Source: Pseudoalteromonas ostreae (GTDB lineage: Bacteria; Pseudomonadota; Gammaproteobacteria; Enterobacterales; Alteromonadaceae). Taken from it: a stretch of 64,000 bases of DNA. Location of the stretch: NCBI RefSeq assembly GCF_018069805.1, contig NZ_JAGPYN010000014.1, positions 1 to 64,000 of the forward strand. Direction: 5' to 3'. Positions 16,244-26,247 of this stretch are shown here, piece by piece. Numbering within the stretch: position 1 is the stretch's first letter; every line of letters starts with the position of its first letter. The notes under the pieces were generated by a model, which saw nothing but the letters and a program-made list of their open reading frames with translations, was not told the origin of the DNA and searched no databases. Made by a program: the position numbers and the translations under genes.

Positions 16244-19200
16244 GTGGTTAACCTAGGTCAATTGTTTGGTGAACTAAAAACGTGTTTAAGAAAAGATCAA
16301 TTCATCTTTAAAAAACGCCTTCATGGCATAAAAAAAATAACCGATGAAACAAAACAAGCAGCCGTGATTGAAAAAATCACTGCAGATATAGCACGTAGCC
16401 AACAATTGCGAGAGGTGCGCTTAGCTCAGTTACCTAAAGTAACTTACCCTGAGCAGCTCCCCGTCAGTCAGAAAAAAGACGACATTAAAGAGGCTATCGC
16501 CAATAACCAAGTGGTTATTATCGCGGGTGAAACCGGCTCAGGTAAAACCACGCAAATTCCTAAAATGTGTTTAGAACTTGGCCGTGGAGTTGATGGTTAT
16601 ATTGGTCACACCCAACCAAGACGTTTGGCGGCGCGCAGTGTCGCAGATCGGATTGCTCATGAAATGCAATGTGAACTTGGCCAGCAAGTGGGTTTTAAAA
16701 TTCGTTTTAGCGATCAAGTATCAAATAACAGCTATATAAAGTTGATGACTGACGGTATTTTACTGGCGGAAATTCAACAAGACCGATTTTTAAACCAGTA
16801 TGACACCATTATTATTGATGAAGCTCATGAACGTAGTTTAAACATTGATTTTATTTTAGGTTATTTGAAAAACCTATTACCAAAGCGTCCTGATTTAAAA
16901 ATAATTATTACCTCTGCGACCATTGATCCAGAGCGATTCTCAAAGCATTTTAATGATGCACCGATTATTGAAGTGTCAGGACGAACATTTCCGGTGGATG
17001 TGCGTTATCGTCCTTTGATTGAAATTGATAAAAATGATATGGAGGCTGAAGGCGACCAGCTGCAAGGTATTTTTGATGCCGTTGATGAGCTGTGCCAAGA
17101 AGGCCCAGGTGATATTTTAATCTTCTTAAATGGTGAACGGGAAATACGCGATACTGCTGATGCCCTTAGTAAACGTAATTTAAAAGGAGCGGATGTTTTA
17201 CCTTTGTATTCGCGCCTTTCTAACGCCGAACAAAACCGTATTTTTGCTCCCCATAGTCGTCGTCATATTATTTTATCGACCAACGTTGCTGAAACCTCAC
17301 TTACTGTGCCGGGTATTCGATACGTTATTGATCCTGGTACCGCGCGCATTAGCCGTTATAGTTATCGTACTAAAGTGCAGCGTTTACCGATTGAGCCAAT
17401 ATCACAAGCCAGTGCCAATCAGCGAAAAGGCCGCTGTGGCCGTGTTGAAGCGGGTATTTGTATTCGTTTATATGCTGAAGATGATTTTAATTCGCGCCCA
17501 GAGTTTACTGATCCAGAAATACTACGTACTAACTTAGCCTCAGTTATTTTAAAAATGCTCGGCTTAGGGTTGGGCGATATGGCCGAGTTCCCATTTGTAC
17601 AAGCACCAGATAGCCGTAATATCAACGATGGCTTAACGTTACTAGAGGAACTTGAAGCGGTAAAACCTAGTCGTCACAATAGCAATACACAGCTTACTAA
17701 ATCGGGTATTGAACTGAGCCGCTTACCGGTTGACCCGCGTTTAGCTAAAATGGTACTAACGGCACAAAAGTTAGGTGCGCTGCGTGAAGTGATTATTATT
17801 GTAGCGGCGTTATCGATTCAAGATCCACGCGAGCGCCCGCAAGAAAAACGTGCTGCTGCAAACGAAAAACATGGCCGTTTTGACGATCCTGATTCAGATT
17901 TCATCGCCTTTTTAAATTTATGGAATTACTTAGAAGAGCAGCAAAGTGAGCTAAGTAACAGCCAATTTAGAAAGCTGTGCCAAAAGGATATGCTCGCTTA
18001 TATGCGTATTCGTGAGTGGCAAGATATCGTTTATCAACTCAGTACTGTGTGCAATGAAATGGGCATGAAAGCGACCAGCAATGTTGCCGATGGCGATAAA
18101 ATTCATCAAGCGCTACTGAGTGGCATGCTTAGTCACATTGGTTTTAAAGATGAAAAGCAAGTATATAAAGGCGCTCGTAATAGCCAGTTTCATATATTTC
18201 CAGGCTCAGGGTTATTTAAGAAAAGCCCAAAATGGTTGATGTCGGCAGAGTTGGTTGAAACCAGTAAATTATATGCACGTATTAATGCCAAAATTAACAT
18301 CGATTGGGTTGAACCATTAGCACAACACTTAGTAAAACGCAGTTACAGTGAGCCGCATTGGGAGAAAAAGCCCGGCGCAGTGATCGCCTTCGAACAGCAG
18401 GTACTATACGGGCTGATCATAGTGTCAAAGCGTCGCTGTGTGTACAGTAACATTGATCCGAAAGTTAGCCGCCAGTTGTTTATTCGCAGTGCCTTAGTAG
18501 AGCAAGATTTAGGTCAAAATGAAGGGTTTTTGCAGTTTAATCGTGAACTGATTGAAGATATTCAAACTCTAGAAAATAAAAGCCGCCGTCGTGATATTTT
18601 AGTTGATGAGCAAACCTTATATGAGTTTTACGATAAGAAAATTCCGGCTCAAATAAACAGTCGTGCAGCATTTAATAAATGGTATAAAACGCAAAAGCAG
18701 CAGGATAAACATTACTTGCAAATGACACGTGATGATTTAATGCAACACGGTGCTGATAGCGTTACTGAGTTTGATTACCCCGATGTATGGCAACAAGGTA
18801 ATTTAATGTTGCCGTTGAGCTATCATTTTGATCCTGGCCAAGCGGTCGATGGAGTTGCAGTGCAAATTCCGGTGGCCTTACTAAATCAGGTGGAAGAAGC
18901 TGGCTTTGACTGGCATATTCCGGCATTTCGTCATGAGTTGATCACAGGTTTAATTAAATCTTTACCTAAATCACTACGTCGTAATTTTGTGCCTGCGCCC
19001 AATTACGCAGATGCGGTTATTGCAGCAATCGAGCCTATGCAAGGGAGTTTTATTGAAGCACTTAGTACGCGTTTATTACGTATGACAGGTGTAAAAGTTG
19101 ATCCAGATGCATGGGATTTAACCACCCTTGCGACTCACTTACGACTGCAGTTTGAAGTTCGTGATGAAAAAGATAATGTACTTGCGCGAGGCATGGATTT

Positions 19201-20131
19201 AGCGAAACTCAAAGCACAATTACAAGGTAAAGTAACGCAAACGCTGTCTAAAGTGGCAGATAAAGGCATTGAAAAAGCTGACCTATTGCAATGGGATTTT
19301 GGCAAGTTACCGGTATCCTATGTGAAAAAACAAGGCCAGTATGAAATCAAAGCATACCCAGCACTGGTAGATAAAAAATCATCGGCGGCAGTTGAGCTAT
19401 TTGATAACGAAGTTAAAGCGCAAACCGCCCATCAGCAGGGGTTACGCCGTTTGGTATTACTGAACGTGCCTTCGCCGATAAAGTATTTGCAACAAAACTT
19501 ACCCAATAAAGCAAAATTAGGTCTATATTTTAACCCGTTTGGTAAAGTGGCTGATTTAATTGATGACTGTATCGCGGCTGGAGTCGACAGCTTATTGTTG
19601 GCGCTTGGCGATGTTCGTACTGAGCAAGCGTTTGAACAAGTAAAAGAGCAGGTACGTGGTGAACTGGGGGACGCTGTTGTGGCAATTGCTACTCAGGTAG
19701 AACAAGTGCTCAGTATTGCCCACGCTTTGCATAAAAAGATGAAAGGGCGAGTTGATTTAACCATGATCACCGCGCATGGCGATATTAAGGGCCAACTTGA
19801 ATCGCTAATTTTTAAAGGTTTTGTTTCAAGCCATGGGGCTGACAAACTCAGTGACCTAATTCGTTACTTAAAAGCCATAGAAAAGCGTCTAGAAAAGTTG
19901 CCTGTTGATCCAAATCGTGACAGATTATGTGTACTTGAATTAGACAAAGTTGCTCAAGAGTATCAAAAGCAGCTGAAAAAAGTGCCGTCAGGCATGCCTG
20001 TACCACAACAATTACAGGATATTTTTTGGATGCAACAAGAGCTTAGAGTATCCTTGTTTGCACAAACGTTAGGCACGCCGTATCCTATTTCAGCAAAACG
20101 TGTACTAAATGCTTTGAAAGAAATTGATTGA
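16244..20131 (+). CDS. hrpA: ATP-dependent RNA helicase HrpA
   Basis: 1295-aa DEAH-box helicase. Residues about 80-430 hold the motor: motif I GETGSGKTT, Ia TQPRRLAA, DEAH box (DEAHERS), motif III SAT, and motif VI QRKGRCGR. HA2/OB-fold domains and the long HrpA-specific C-terminal region (DUF3418) follow. In E. coli HrpA acts in fimbrial mRNA processing and in rescuing stalled ribosomes. I accept the GTG start because AAGG lies 10 bp upstream and the first 30 residues align in my memory with E. coli HrpA (FKKRLHGIKK versus FSRRLHGVKK). Full length compared with the family. Confidence 0.94.
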   Translation: MVNLGQLFGELKTCLRKDQFIFKKRLHGIKKITDETKQAAVIEKITADIARSQQLREVRLAQLPKVTYPEQLPVSQKKDDIKEAIANNQVVIIAGETGSGKTTQIPKMCLELGRGVDGYIGHTQPRRLAARSVADRIAHEMQCELGQQVGFKIRFSDQVSNNSYIKLMTDGILLAEIQQDRFLNQYDTIIIDEAHERSLNIDFILGYLKNLLPKRPDLKIIITSATIDPERFSKHFNDAPIIEVSGRTFPVDVRYRPLIEIDKNDMEAEGDQLQGIFDAVDELCQEGPGDILIFLNGEREIRDTADALSKRNLKGADVLPLYSRLSNAEQNRIFAPHSRRHIILSTNVAETSLTVPGIRYVIDPGTARISRYSYRTKVQRLPIEPISQASANQRKGRCGRVEAGICIRLYAEDDFNSRPEFTDPEILRTNLASVILKMLGLGLGDMAEFPFVQAPDSRNINDGLTLLEELEAVKPSRHNSNTQLTKSGIELSRLPVDPRLAKMVLTAQKLGALREVIIIVAALSIQDPRERPQEKRAAANEKHGRFDDPDSDFIAFLNLWNYLEEQQSELSNSQFRKLCQKDMLAYMRIREWQDIVYQLSTVCNEMGMKATSNVADGDKIHQALLSGMLSHIGFKDEKQVYKGARNSQFHIFPGSGLFKKSPKWLMSAELVETSKLYARINAKINIDWVEPLAQHLVKRSYSEPHWEKKPGAVIAFEQQVLYGLIIVSKRRCVYSNIDPKVSRQLFIRSALVEQDLGQNEGFLQFNRELIEDIQTLENKSRRRDILVDEQTLYEFYDKKIPAQINSRAAFNKWYKTQKQQDKHYLQMTRDDLMQHGADSVTEFDYPDVWQQGNLMLPLSYHFDPGQAVDGVAVQIPVALLNQVEEAGFDWHIPAFRHELITGLIKSLPKSLRRNFVPAPNYADAVIAAIEPMQGSFIEALSTRLLRMTGVKVDPDAWDLTTLATHLRLQFEVRDEKDNVLARGMDLAKLKAQLQGKVTQTLSKVADKGIEKADLLQWDFGKLPVSYVKKQGQYEIKAYPALVDKKSSAAVELFDNEVKAQTAHQQGLRRLVLLNVPSPIKYLQQNLPNKAKLGLYFNPFGKVADLIDDCIAAGVDSLLLALGDVRTEQAFEQVKEQVRGELGDAVVAIATQVEQVLSIAHALHKKMKGRVDLTMITAHGDIKGQLESLIFKGFVSSHGADKLSDLIRYLKAIEKRLEKLPVDPNRDRLCVLELDKVAQEYQKQLKKVPSGMPVPQQLQDIFWMQQELRVSLFAQTLGTPYPISAKRVLNALKEID

Positions 20132-20199
20132 GTTAGGTATCACTAAGCATACCTAATACAAAGGAAACATTTGTAAGATGAGAAGGAACTGTATTAATC

Positions 20200-20577
20200 A
20201 TGCGCCCATCCGCTAACAGACCCCCGCGTTTACTGGTTGTAGACGACGAGTACTTTAATTTTGAGATGCTTAAAGTCGCTTTATCAGCGGACTTTGAGCT
20301 CAGTTATGCCGAATCAGGTAAGAGCTGTTTATCGTCGGCCATTGCTAATCCACCGGATGCGATTTTACTCGATGTATGTATGCCCGGTTTAGATGGTTAC
20401 GATACTTGTAGAATGCTGAAAAATACCCCTGAAACGCGTGATATACCCGTTGTGATGGTGTCAGGTTTAGAATCCGTACAGGAACAACAAGCTGGGTTTG
20501 ATGCCGGTTGCGATGCCTATGTGGTGAAGCCTTTTTCGGTCGTGGAGTTATTAGAAAAAATCAATACGGTTGTTTAG
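20200..20577 (+). CDS. Stand-alone response-regulator receiver
   Basis: 125-aa CheY-like receiver with no output domain. The acidic pocket (VVDDE), phosphorylated Asp in LLDVCMPGLDGY, Ser/Thr in MVSG and Lys in VVKPF are all present. The histidine kinase is not next to it. It is followed 8 bp later by a PilZ-domain gene with a good Shine-Dalgarno, so receiver and PilZ protein probably work together in cyclic-di-GMP-linked motility or surface behaviour; that link is inference. Confidence 0.85.
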   Translation: MRPSANRPPRLLVVDDEYFNFEMLKVALSADFELSYAESGKSCLSSAIANPPDAILLDVCMPGLDGYDTCRMLKNTPETRDIPVVMVSGLESVQEQQAGFDAGCDAYVVKPFSVVELLEKINTVV

Positions 20578-20585
20578 GAGTTATT

Positions 20586-20882
20586 ATGCTAAATGAAGAT
20601 AAACGTAATTTTAGACGTATGCAATTAAATGCACAGGCAAAATTAACCACACTTGAGCCAGTTGCTGATCAACATTTTGATGCCGTATGTGTCGATTTAA
20701 GTGCAACTGGGTTGTCACTGCAGTTGGATGAATTACTTGAACTGGGCACTATTGTGAAGGTGAATATTGATTCGACCAGCCCCGCTATTGCACCACTTGA
20801 TGCAACAGCAAAAGTCATTCGTGCCAGCAAAGAAAGTGATGGCACGGTAACCGCTGGGCTAGAAATAATGCAGTTTAATTAG
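20586..20882 (+). CDS. PilZ-domain protein
   Basis: 98 aa from the ATG at 20586, which has TAGGAG 6 bp upstream; a longer in-frame extension overlapping the receiver gene is not needed. It has the cyclic-di-GMP binding signature of PilZ: an RNFRR motif at the N-terminus and DLSATGLS about 30 residues later. It likely binds cyclic-di-GMP and passes the signal to a partner. Forms a two-gene unit with the receiver upstream. Confidence 0.85.
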   Translation: MLNEDKRNFRRMQLNAQAKLTTLEPVADQHFDAVCVDLSATGLSLQLDELLELGTIVKVNIDSTSPAIAPLDATAKVIRASKESDGTVTAGLEIMQFN

Positions 20883-20895
20883 TCACTAAGCGGTG

Positions 20896-22086
20896 TTAGT
20901 AAACTTTACAGATCAGGCCTTTTAGGTAAAAACCTTCAGGGTAACTGCCTGCGATGGGGTGATCAGCAGCTTGGTTTAAACGCTCCATGATCAACAAATC
21001 TTTACCAGCATCAAGGGCGGCATCAGCAACCACTTTTTGAAATAAATTTTGATCCATTAACCCTGAGCATGAGAACGTTAGTAACGTGCCACCAGGCTTC
21101 AAAATTTGCATGGCAATCATATTGATATCTTTATAGCCACGACACGCGCCGGTTAATTGTGCCTTATTATCGGCAAATTTTGGTGGATCCATAACGATAG
21201 TGTCAAACAGTACACCGTCTTCGCGATATTGACGCAATAACTTAAAAACATCTTGTTTAACAAAATCAACACGATTTAAATCTAACTCGTTGTGTTCAAC
21301 ATTGCGCTTAGCAGTATCAAGCGCGGGTTGCGATACGTCAACGTTAGTAACGTGCTCGCAGCCGCCACGCAGCGCATACAATGAAAATGTACCTGTGTAG
21401 CTAAAACAGTTAAGTACTCTTTTATCTTTTACAAAACGCTCTAATGCGGCACGGCTATCACGTTGATCAAGGTAGAAACCGGTTTTATGGCCTTCGAGAA
21501 TGTCGACTTCAATTTTAAAACCATTTTCTTCAATTAATACTGGCTGCTCAGGTTTATTACCCCATAACACGCCCATGGTCGGCTCTAAGCCTTCTTTGGT
21601 GCGCACATCGACATCAGAGCGCTCATACACGTTACAGTCTGGGAAAATAGCGATTAAAGCGCCAACTATTTCACCTTTATGACGCTCAGCACCGGCACTC
21701 AATAACTGACACACTAAAAAGTTGTTAAATTTATCAATGGTTACACCTGGTAAAAAATCAGACTCGGCGGCACATAACCGAAATCCCGTTAAGCCACCTT
21801 CAGTAATTACTTGCTCGCGTGCCGCAAAGGCACGACGTAAGCGACGTTCAAAAAAAGCTTGGTCGATGATTTCTGTTTCATCAAAGCTCCAAACACGCGC
21901 GCGAATTTGTGAGTGCGGACTGTAAGCCGCTGTGGCTAAAAATTTACCATTGCTATCGTGAATGGTCACTGTGTCACCTAAACTCGGTTTACCTTTTATT
22001 TTTTTGATGGCTTTTGAAAACAACCATGGGTGTTTTCTTTTTAGTGATTTTTCACGACCAGCTTCTAGGTATACGACAGATGACAT
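20896..22086 (-). CDS. rlmI: 23S rRNA m5C1962 methyltransferase RlmI
   Basis: 396 aa from the ATG at 22086 ([23 protein letters not shown]), the start that matches the E. coli RlmI N-terminus; an upstream in-frame extension to 22161 adds residues the family lacks. N-terminal PUA domain, then an RlmI-specific barrel and a SAM-binding Rossmann domain with [25 protein letters not shown] and the catalytic-region motif DPPKFADNK; Cys in TFSCSG is the likely nucleophile. Convergent with the PilZ gene, with only 13 bp between. Confidence 0.9.
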   Translation of the reverse strand: MSSVVYLEAGREKSLKRKHPWLFSKAIKKIKGKPSLGDTVTIHDSNGKFLATAAYSPHSQIRARVWSFDETEIIDQAFFERRLRRAFAAREQVITEGGLTGFRLCAAESDFLPGVTIDKFNNFLVCQLLSAGAERHKGEIVGALIAIFPDCNVYERSDVDVRTKEGLEPTMGVLWGNKPEQPVLIEENGFKIEVDILEGHKTGFYLDQRDSRAALERFVKDKRVLNCFSYTGTFSLYALRGGCEHVTNVDVSQPALDTAKRNVEHNELDLNRVDFVKQDVFKLLRQYREDGVLFDTIVMDPPKFADNKAQLTGACRGYKDINMIAMQILKPGGTLLTFSCSGLMDQNLFQKVVADAALDAGKDLLIMERLNQAADHPIAGSYPEGFYLKGLICKVY

Positions 22087-22224
22087 TAGGCTTCTCATTA
22101 CGGATAAATTAAGAGCGTATTTTAGTGAAGCAGGCTCGAACATACAATGAATGTTTTGCACAACAGTCTATAACCGCGGTAAAGTAACACTAATTCAATG
22201 CATTAATTTGAAATTACAGGATTT

Positions 22225-22890
22225 ATGGAACAACGTTTGCCCGTTTTAGTATTATCTGAGCCGTTGCAACAGCTAGAAAATCATTGCCGTGCTTTTATTA
22301 TGTCGTTAGTAAGTGCTGATGTCGCCCATGATATAACCCATATTGAACGAGTCGTGCGTGTTGCCAAACAGCTCTGCTTTGCTGAAGATGCTTCGATGGC
22401 CGTGGTGCTACCCGCAGCATGGTTACATGATTGCGTTGCTGTTGCTAAAAACCACCCTGATCGCGCTAAAGCTTCAACAATGGCGGCAGATAAAGCAATT
22501 TCATTTTTAGCGTCAATAGGCTATGACAGGCAATATTTTGATGCCATCCATCATGCTATTGTAGCCCATAGTTTTAGCGCTAACATTGCAATTGAAAGTG
22601 TGGAAGCACAAATCGTTCAAGATGCTGATCGTATGGATGCGTTAGGGGCAATTGGTGTCAGCCGCTGTATGAAAGTAGGGGGATCAATTGGACGCAATTT
22701 GTATCATCCGGCTGATCCATTTTGCGAGCGCCGAACAGCTGATGATACTTTGTATACATTGGATCATTTCTTCATCAAGCTATTACATATTGCACAGAGC
22801 ATGAATACACCTTCCGCAAAAGCAGAAGCGGCGCGTCGTACTGAATATATGCAGGTGTTTATTGAACAACTTAAATCGGAGATTGGCTAA
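22225..22890 (+). CDS. HD-domain phosphohydrolase (YedJ-like)
   Basis: 221-aa HD superfamily protein. Metal ligands are in AHDITHIERV (H), WLHDCVAV (HD) and VQDADRMDALGAIG (D), the pattern of the YedJ/PgpH-like small phosphohydrolases. Substrate unknown. Soluble, no signal peptide. Divergent from rlmI across about 140 bp. Confidence 0.82.
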   Translation: MEQRLPVLVLSEPLQQLENHCRAFIMSLVSADVAHDITHIERVVRVAKQLCFAEDASMAVVLPAAWLHDCVAVAKNHPDRAKASTMAADKAISFLASIGYDRQYFDAIHHAIVAHSFSANIAIESVEAQIVQDADRMDALGAIGVSRCMKVGGSIGRNLYHPADPFCERRTADDTLYTLDHFFIKLLHIAQSMNTPSAKAEAARRTEYMQVFIEQLKSEIG

Positions 22891-23001
22891 TTGAACTACC
22901 TTGCTTATCAGGTGTCGTACATTGCCATTTAAATGTGGCACACCTTGAGCTAGCGGTTATGTGATACAAAACAGTATTTGGCTTTTACATTACTTTGGTA
23001 A

Positions 23002-23982
23002 TTATCGGGTCATACGTTTGACAAATACGACTACGAATAATGCCAGTGAGAAACTTCCGCAAAACGCTTCAATTGCAGCAATAAACCGAGAAAAACCAAC
23101 AGGGGTAATATCGCCATATCCTAAGGTTGTAAAAGTAACCACGCTAAAATAGAAGCTATTAAGTAGGGCTAATAAATTATCACTTACTGTTGCCGCTGGA
23201 TTTAACTGCATAATACGACCAGCATCCATCACCCCAAAAATAAAATAACACAGGGCGCAGCAGATGATCAGTGACAAACTAAAACGGATCACATTTTCAG
23301 GCTTTTCGCCATACCCACACAGCATATCAATAAAACTCGAGGCTAATTGTTTTTTTGAACCTCTTGGGTATTGTGCGTGACGCATCCGTAATTCTTTGTA
23401 CGTGAAATTACCCGCCAATTCAAATAAGCCCTGTTGCTCGGAAGCTTTACGTAAGTTGCGAAATATTTCTTCTGATTGTTCAAATAAATCAAGGGCTGCG
23501 CTTTTATCTTTATGCTTAAGTGCAGCTTTAGCTTGTTTTTCCTGCAATAGTTCAGTGCCTAGAACAATGTTATCAATACGGGTGTTATTAAGTTTTATAC
23601 CTAATAAATTTGTATCTTGTAGGTTGCAGTAATGCAGGCTTGCTTCGTGCAAGTTGGCTTTCATCAGGGAGCTGTGGGCTATTTTATTGTTAAACAGGTG
23701 GGCGTTGGTGAGCGTTGCACGATAAAAATTACTGTAAGATAAATCAAAGCCATCCTCATCATCTTGTTTTATTAAGTTAAGGCCATTAAGGTTAGCGCGT
23801 TGTAATTGCAATCCTTGTAATAACCCTCCCTTTTTTGCATAGCGTTCTAATTTTTGGGTCAGATCTAAGCCTGACTTATCAAACTTGGCATCATGCCAAA
23901 AACAAAAACCAGAACCCATGTCTGTTTCTTGACAATGATGGCCATCGGGAGAGGTATAATGACAACAAGGCTTATCAGGCAT
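23002..23982 (-). CDS. Pentapeptide-repeat potassium channel
   Basis: 326 aa with three parts. Residues 1-32 are Cys/His-rich (CC at 6-7, C at 17, C at 27, H at 12, 15, 16, 30), a possible metal-binding knuckle. Residues about 55-145 are pentapeptide repeats (NLNGLNL, LMKANLHEASLHYCNLQDTNL), a right-handed beta-helix. After a helical linker come two membrane helices (FSLSLIICCALCYFIFGV and the C-terminal segment) around the pore loop TTLGYGD, the potassium selectivity filter. It is likely an inner-membrane two-helix potassium channel whose gate is controlled by the N-terminal module. Convergent with the HD gene. Confidence 0.85.
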   Translation of the reverse strand: MPDKPCCHYTSPDGHHCQETDMGSGFCFWHDAKFDKSGLDLTQKLERYAKKGGLLQGLQLQRANLNGLNLIKQDDEDGFDLSYSNFYRATLTNAHLFNNKIAHSSLMKANLHEASLHYCNLQDTNLLGIKLNNTRIDNIVLGTELLQEKQAKAALKHKDKSAALDLFEQSEEIFRNLRKASEQQGLFELAGNFTYKELRMRHAQYPRGSKKQLASSFIDMLCGYGEKPENVIRFSLSLIICCALCYFIFGVMDAGRIMQLNPAATVSDNLLALLNSFYFSVVTFTTLGYGDITPVGFSRFIAAIEAFCGSFSLALFVVVFVKRMTR

Positions 23983-24067
23983 TTTTGATATCGCATTATT
24001 TAATTCTACTTAGTTATAGATTAGCAGTTATTTTGCAAGGTATTATAGTTACCTGTTAATTAGTTAA

Positions 24068-24799
24068 ATGACTGTCGGTCAATTACAAGAGTTAGGTTTG
24101 TTTGAATATACATTAAAACGTAGTCGCCGTCGCAAAACTGTTGCTATTAAAGTCCAGCAACAAAATGTCACTGTTTATGCGCCCGTTGGGGTTGCTAAAA
24201 AAGAACTTGAAAGCTGGCTGCTAAGTAAAACTGACTGGATCAATGCGCAAATTAACAAGCAAAGCCAAATGCTTGATACTCGCCAATACCCATTACAAGA
24301 TAATCGCGTACTGGTTTTTTCACAACCTGTGAAACTGGTTTATGGTGTCAGTTCGCGCAGCGCATGGCAGCTAGTAAAAAAGCAGCAGGAAAATGTGTTA
24401 CAGCTAAATCTTTCTGGACGGGTAAAGCACCAGCAGCCAATGTACCAAACTTTGCTCGAAAGCTTCTTACATGAGCAATTAGAAAATTATATTGAAATGC
24501 GTGTACATGCTTATTGCCTAAAAATGGCAGAGGCTTTACCGAGCAGTATTCGCATTCATACATATAAGCGTCGTTGGGGAAGTTGTAATCGACGACGAGA
24601 ATTGACCTTTAATTTGTTATTAGTCAGTGCGCCGCAGACTATTATTGATTATGTGATTGTGCATGAACTAGCTCATTTGAAATATTTAAATCACAGTGCT
24701 GCATTTTGGCAGCGCGTCAGTGAGTTTTATCCTGATTATAAGCAAGCAACAAAATGGTTAAAGCAACACGGTGCGAGTTTACAATGGGTAGTCGAATGA
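24068..24799 (+). CDS. YgjP-type SprT-like metal-dependent hydrolase
   Basis: 243-aa member of the YgjP/DUF45 (COG1451) family. The zinc motif HELAHL is followed by NHSAAFW, where the His is the expected third ligand. It also has RWGSCN, the invariant family motif. Substrate unproven; several relatives sit beside restriction genes, but this copy has a housekeeping context. Ends 39 bp before the tRNA-Tyr pair on the opposite strand. Confidence 0.86.
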   Translation: MTVGQLQELGLFEYTLKRSRRRKTVAIKVQQQNVTVYAPVGVAKKELESWLLSKTDWINAQINKQSQMLDTRQYPLQDNRVLVFSQPVKLVYGVSSRSAWQLVKKQQENVLQLNLSGRVKHQQPMYQTLLESFLHEQLENYIEMRVHAYCLKMAEALPSSIRIHTYKRRWGSCNRRRELTFNLLLVSAPQTIIDYVIVHELAHLKYLNHSAAFWQRVSEFYPDYKQATKWLKQHGASLQWVVE

Positions 24800-24837
24800 G
24801 TTAGTGAGAATAAAGTTCTGCTGATAGATAAGAAAAG

Positions 24838-24922
24838 TGGTGGAGGGAGCTGGATTCGAACCAGCGAAGGCTGAGCCGTCAGATTTACAGTCTGATCCCT
24901 TTGGCCGCTCGGGAACCCCTCC
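24838..24922 (-). tRNA. tRNA-Tyr (GTA), copy 2
   Basis: 85 nt including encoded CCA. Acceptor GGAGGGG pairs with the 3' CCCTCC, the long variable arm of bacterial tRNA-Tyr is present, the anticodon loop is ACTGTAAAT (anticodon GTA) and the T loop is GGTTCGAATCC. Identical in sequence to the copy 134 bp upstream in its own direction. Confidence 0.97.
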
Positions 24923-24971
24923 ACACTAATTTTGTTACATTTGGCCCCACTTAACTTAGCGGTAAGAAAAG

Positions 24972-25056
24972 TGGTGGAGGGAGCTGGATTCGAACCAGCG
25001 AAGGCTGAGCCGTCAGATTTACAGTCTGATCCCTTTGGCCGCTCGGGAACCCCTCC
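24972..25056 (-). tRNA. tRNA-Tyr (GTA), copy 1
   Basis: 85 nt including CCA, identical to the tRNA-Tyr at 24838-24922. As the gene nearest the promoter it is transcribed first; the two probably share one precursor with a 49-nt spacer. Sequence upstream (25057-25168) is AT-rich and likely holds the promoter. Confidence 0.97.
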
Positions 25057-25168
25057 AATGCAACGGCGCTGATAATAGCAAAGTGAGTATTTAAGTAAAG
25101 AAAAAAGCTAAAGAAATCTCAAATAAAGCCGATAAATATCTATTACTAACTGCAATCGGCTAAAGTCT

Positions 25169-25690
25169 ATGCAAATCGATGATTTGTTAATCACAGAGAG
25201 TCAACTAAACAATCGTCTTGCCAAAAGTGTCTCAGAACACCGCCGTGGCGAGTTTGCATTATTATTGGCAATGCTTTCTCATGACGTGCTAGATTTTAGT
25301 CAATTTCATCTACCTAAAACCCCATTTGATGCACATGCTTCAACACCAAATGAAGCGCAATTACGTGAACAATTAGGGGCTGGGCCTATGCAAGCATTGG
25401 CTCCAGATGAATTTGATATGCTCATTGGCCAACATAATGCACAGCTATTACAACAAGGCAGCATGGCAGATATTCGTTTACGCTCGTGCCTTGCGCCGGA
25501 ACCATTAGTGATCAGAGATGATAAAAATCATATTCCACTACTGGTGATTGATAATTGCGAACTTGCCGTGCGAAAGCGTCATTTAGATAAAGAAACACAG
25601 CTGGATCATCCGCAAATGGATGCGGCTGCATTTTACGATAGCCTTAATAATGCAGATCTTCATCAACCTTTACACCTTGCCCAAGCGTGA
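25169..25690 (+). CDS. VC2046/SO_2500-family protein
   Basis: 173-aa soluble protein that resembles the VC2046/SO_2500 family of uncharacterised gammaproteobacterial proteins (EHRRGEFALLLAMLSHDVLDF near the N-terminus; a His/Asp-rich tail). No catalytic motif is apparent. Divergent from the tRNA-Tyr pair, monocistronic. Function unknown; family assignment is from memory. Confidence 0.65.
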   Translation: MQIDDLLITESQLNNRLAKSVSEHRRGEFALLLAMLSHDVLDFSQFHLPKTPFDAHASTPNEAQLREQLGAGPMQALAPDEFDMLIGQHNAQLLQQGSMADIRLRSCLAPEPLVIRDDKNHIPLLVIDNCELAVRKRHLDKETQLDHPQMDAAAFYDSLNNADLHQPLHLAQA

Positions 25691-25848
25691 TATTAAGCTG
25701 GAATAATTATTGGTAAAAATATTTATTTATTTTAGTGTAAAAAAAGCATCCACAAACTAAATGCAGTTGCTATAATGACACCAAATGGCATTTCCAATTT
25801 ACTTGGTATTTTTGCCATCATCATTAAATCAAGGTAATTAGGAACGTA

Positions 25849-26151
25849 ATGAAGAAAACATTCACGCTGAATCACGAGAAAATCAAATACCCTCGCATGG
25901 TAGATGCTGCAAAGCATGAAGTAAAAAAGTATTTGAAAAGAGAGCGTAACAAAACGTTGCCAATTGATGCTGATTACTGGGCATTTGATTGTAAATTTGG
26001 TAACACAGCTGAAGATGCGCAAGTGGTGCACGTTGCTGAAATTAGCAACTCAATCAGCGAAATTGAAAAACAAGGTTTAGAGTCATTTTATGTTGAAATC
26101 ATTGCTAGAGCTGCACAACGTCAAGTACAAGACTCTGATGATGAAGTTTAA
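25849..26151 (+). CDS. DUF6172-family small protein
   Basis: 100-aa basic/acidic soluble protein beginning MKKTFTLNHEKIKYPRMVDAA, with a KYLKRERNKTLP segment; resembles the uncharacterised DUF6172 family. It has its own terminator 22 bp downstream and no obvious partner. Function unknown. Confidence 0.65.
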   Translation: MKKTFTLNHEKIKYPRMVDAAKHEVKKYLKRERNKTLPIDADYWAFDCKFGNTAEDAQVVHVAEISNSISEIEKQGLESFYVEIIARAAQRQVQDSDDEV

Positions 26152-26172
26152 AAGTAATTGATTTAATGACAG

Positions 26173-26196
26173 AATGGGCTAAATAGCCCATTTTTT
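26173..26196 (+). terminator. Rho-independent terminator of the DUF6172 gene
   Basis: AATGGGCT-aaat-AGCCCATT followed by TTTT, 22 bp after the stop codon. Confidence 0.85.
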
Positions 26197-26247
26197 GTGT
26201 TTGCAAAAAAGTAAGGCAGCCACTGTATTTTGCACTAGTTAGTGTGA

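Noticed and set aside
20508..20585. N-terminal extension of the PilZ gene
   Set aside because: It overlaps the receiver gene in another frame; the ATG at 20586 has a proper ribosome site and matches PilZ proteins.
22087..22161. N-terminal extension of rlmI
   Set aside because: The family starts at the [13 protein letters not shown] position; the extra residues lie in the promoter region.
24736..24924. Minus-strand 62-codon open frame
   Set aside because: It is a shadow crossing the tRNA-Tyr gene and the end of the YgjP-type gene.
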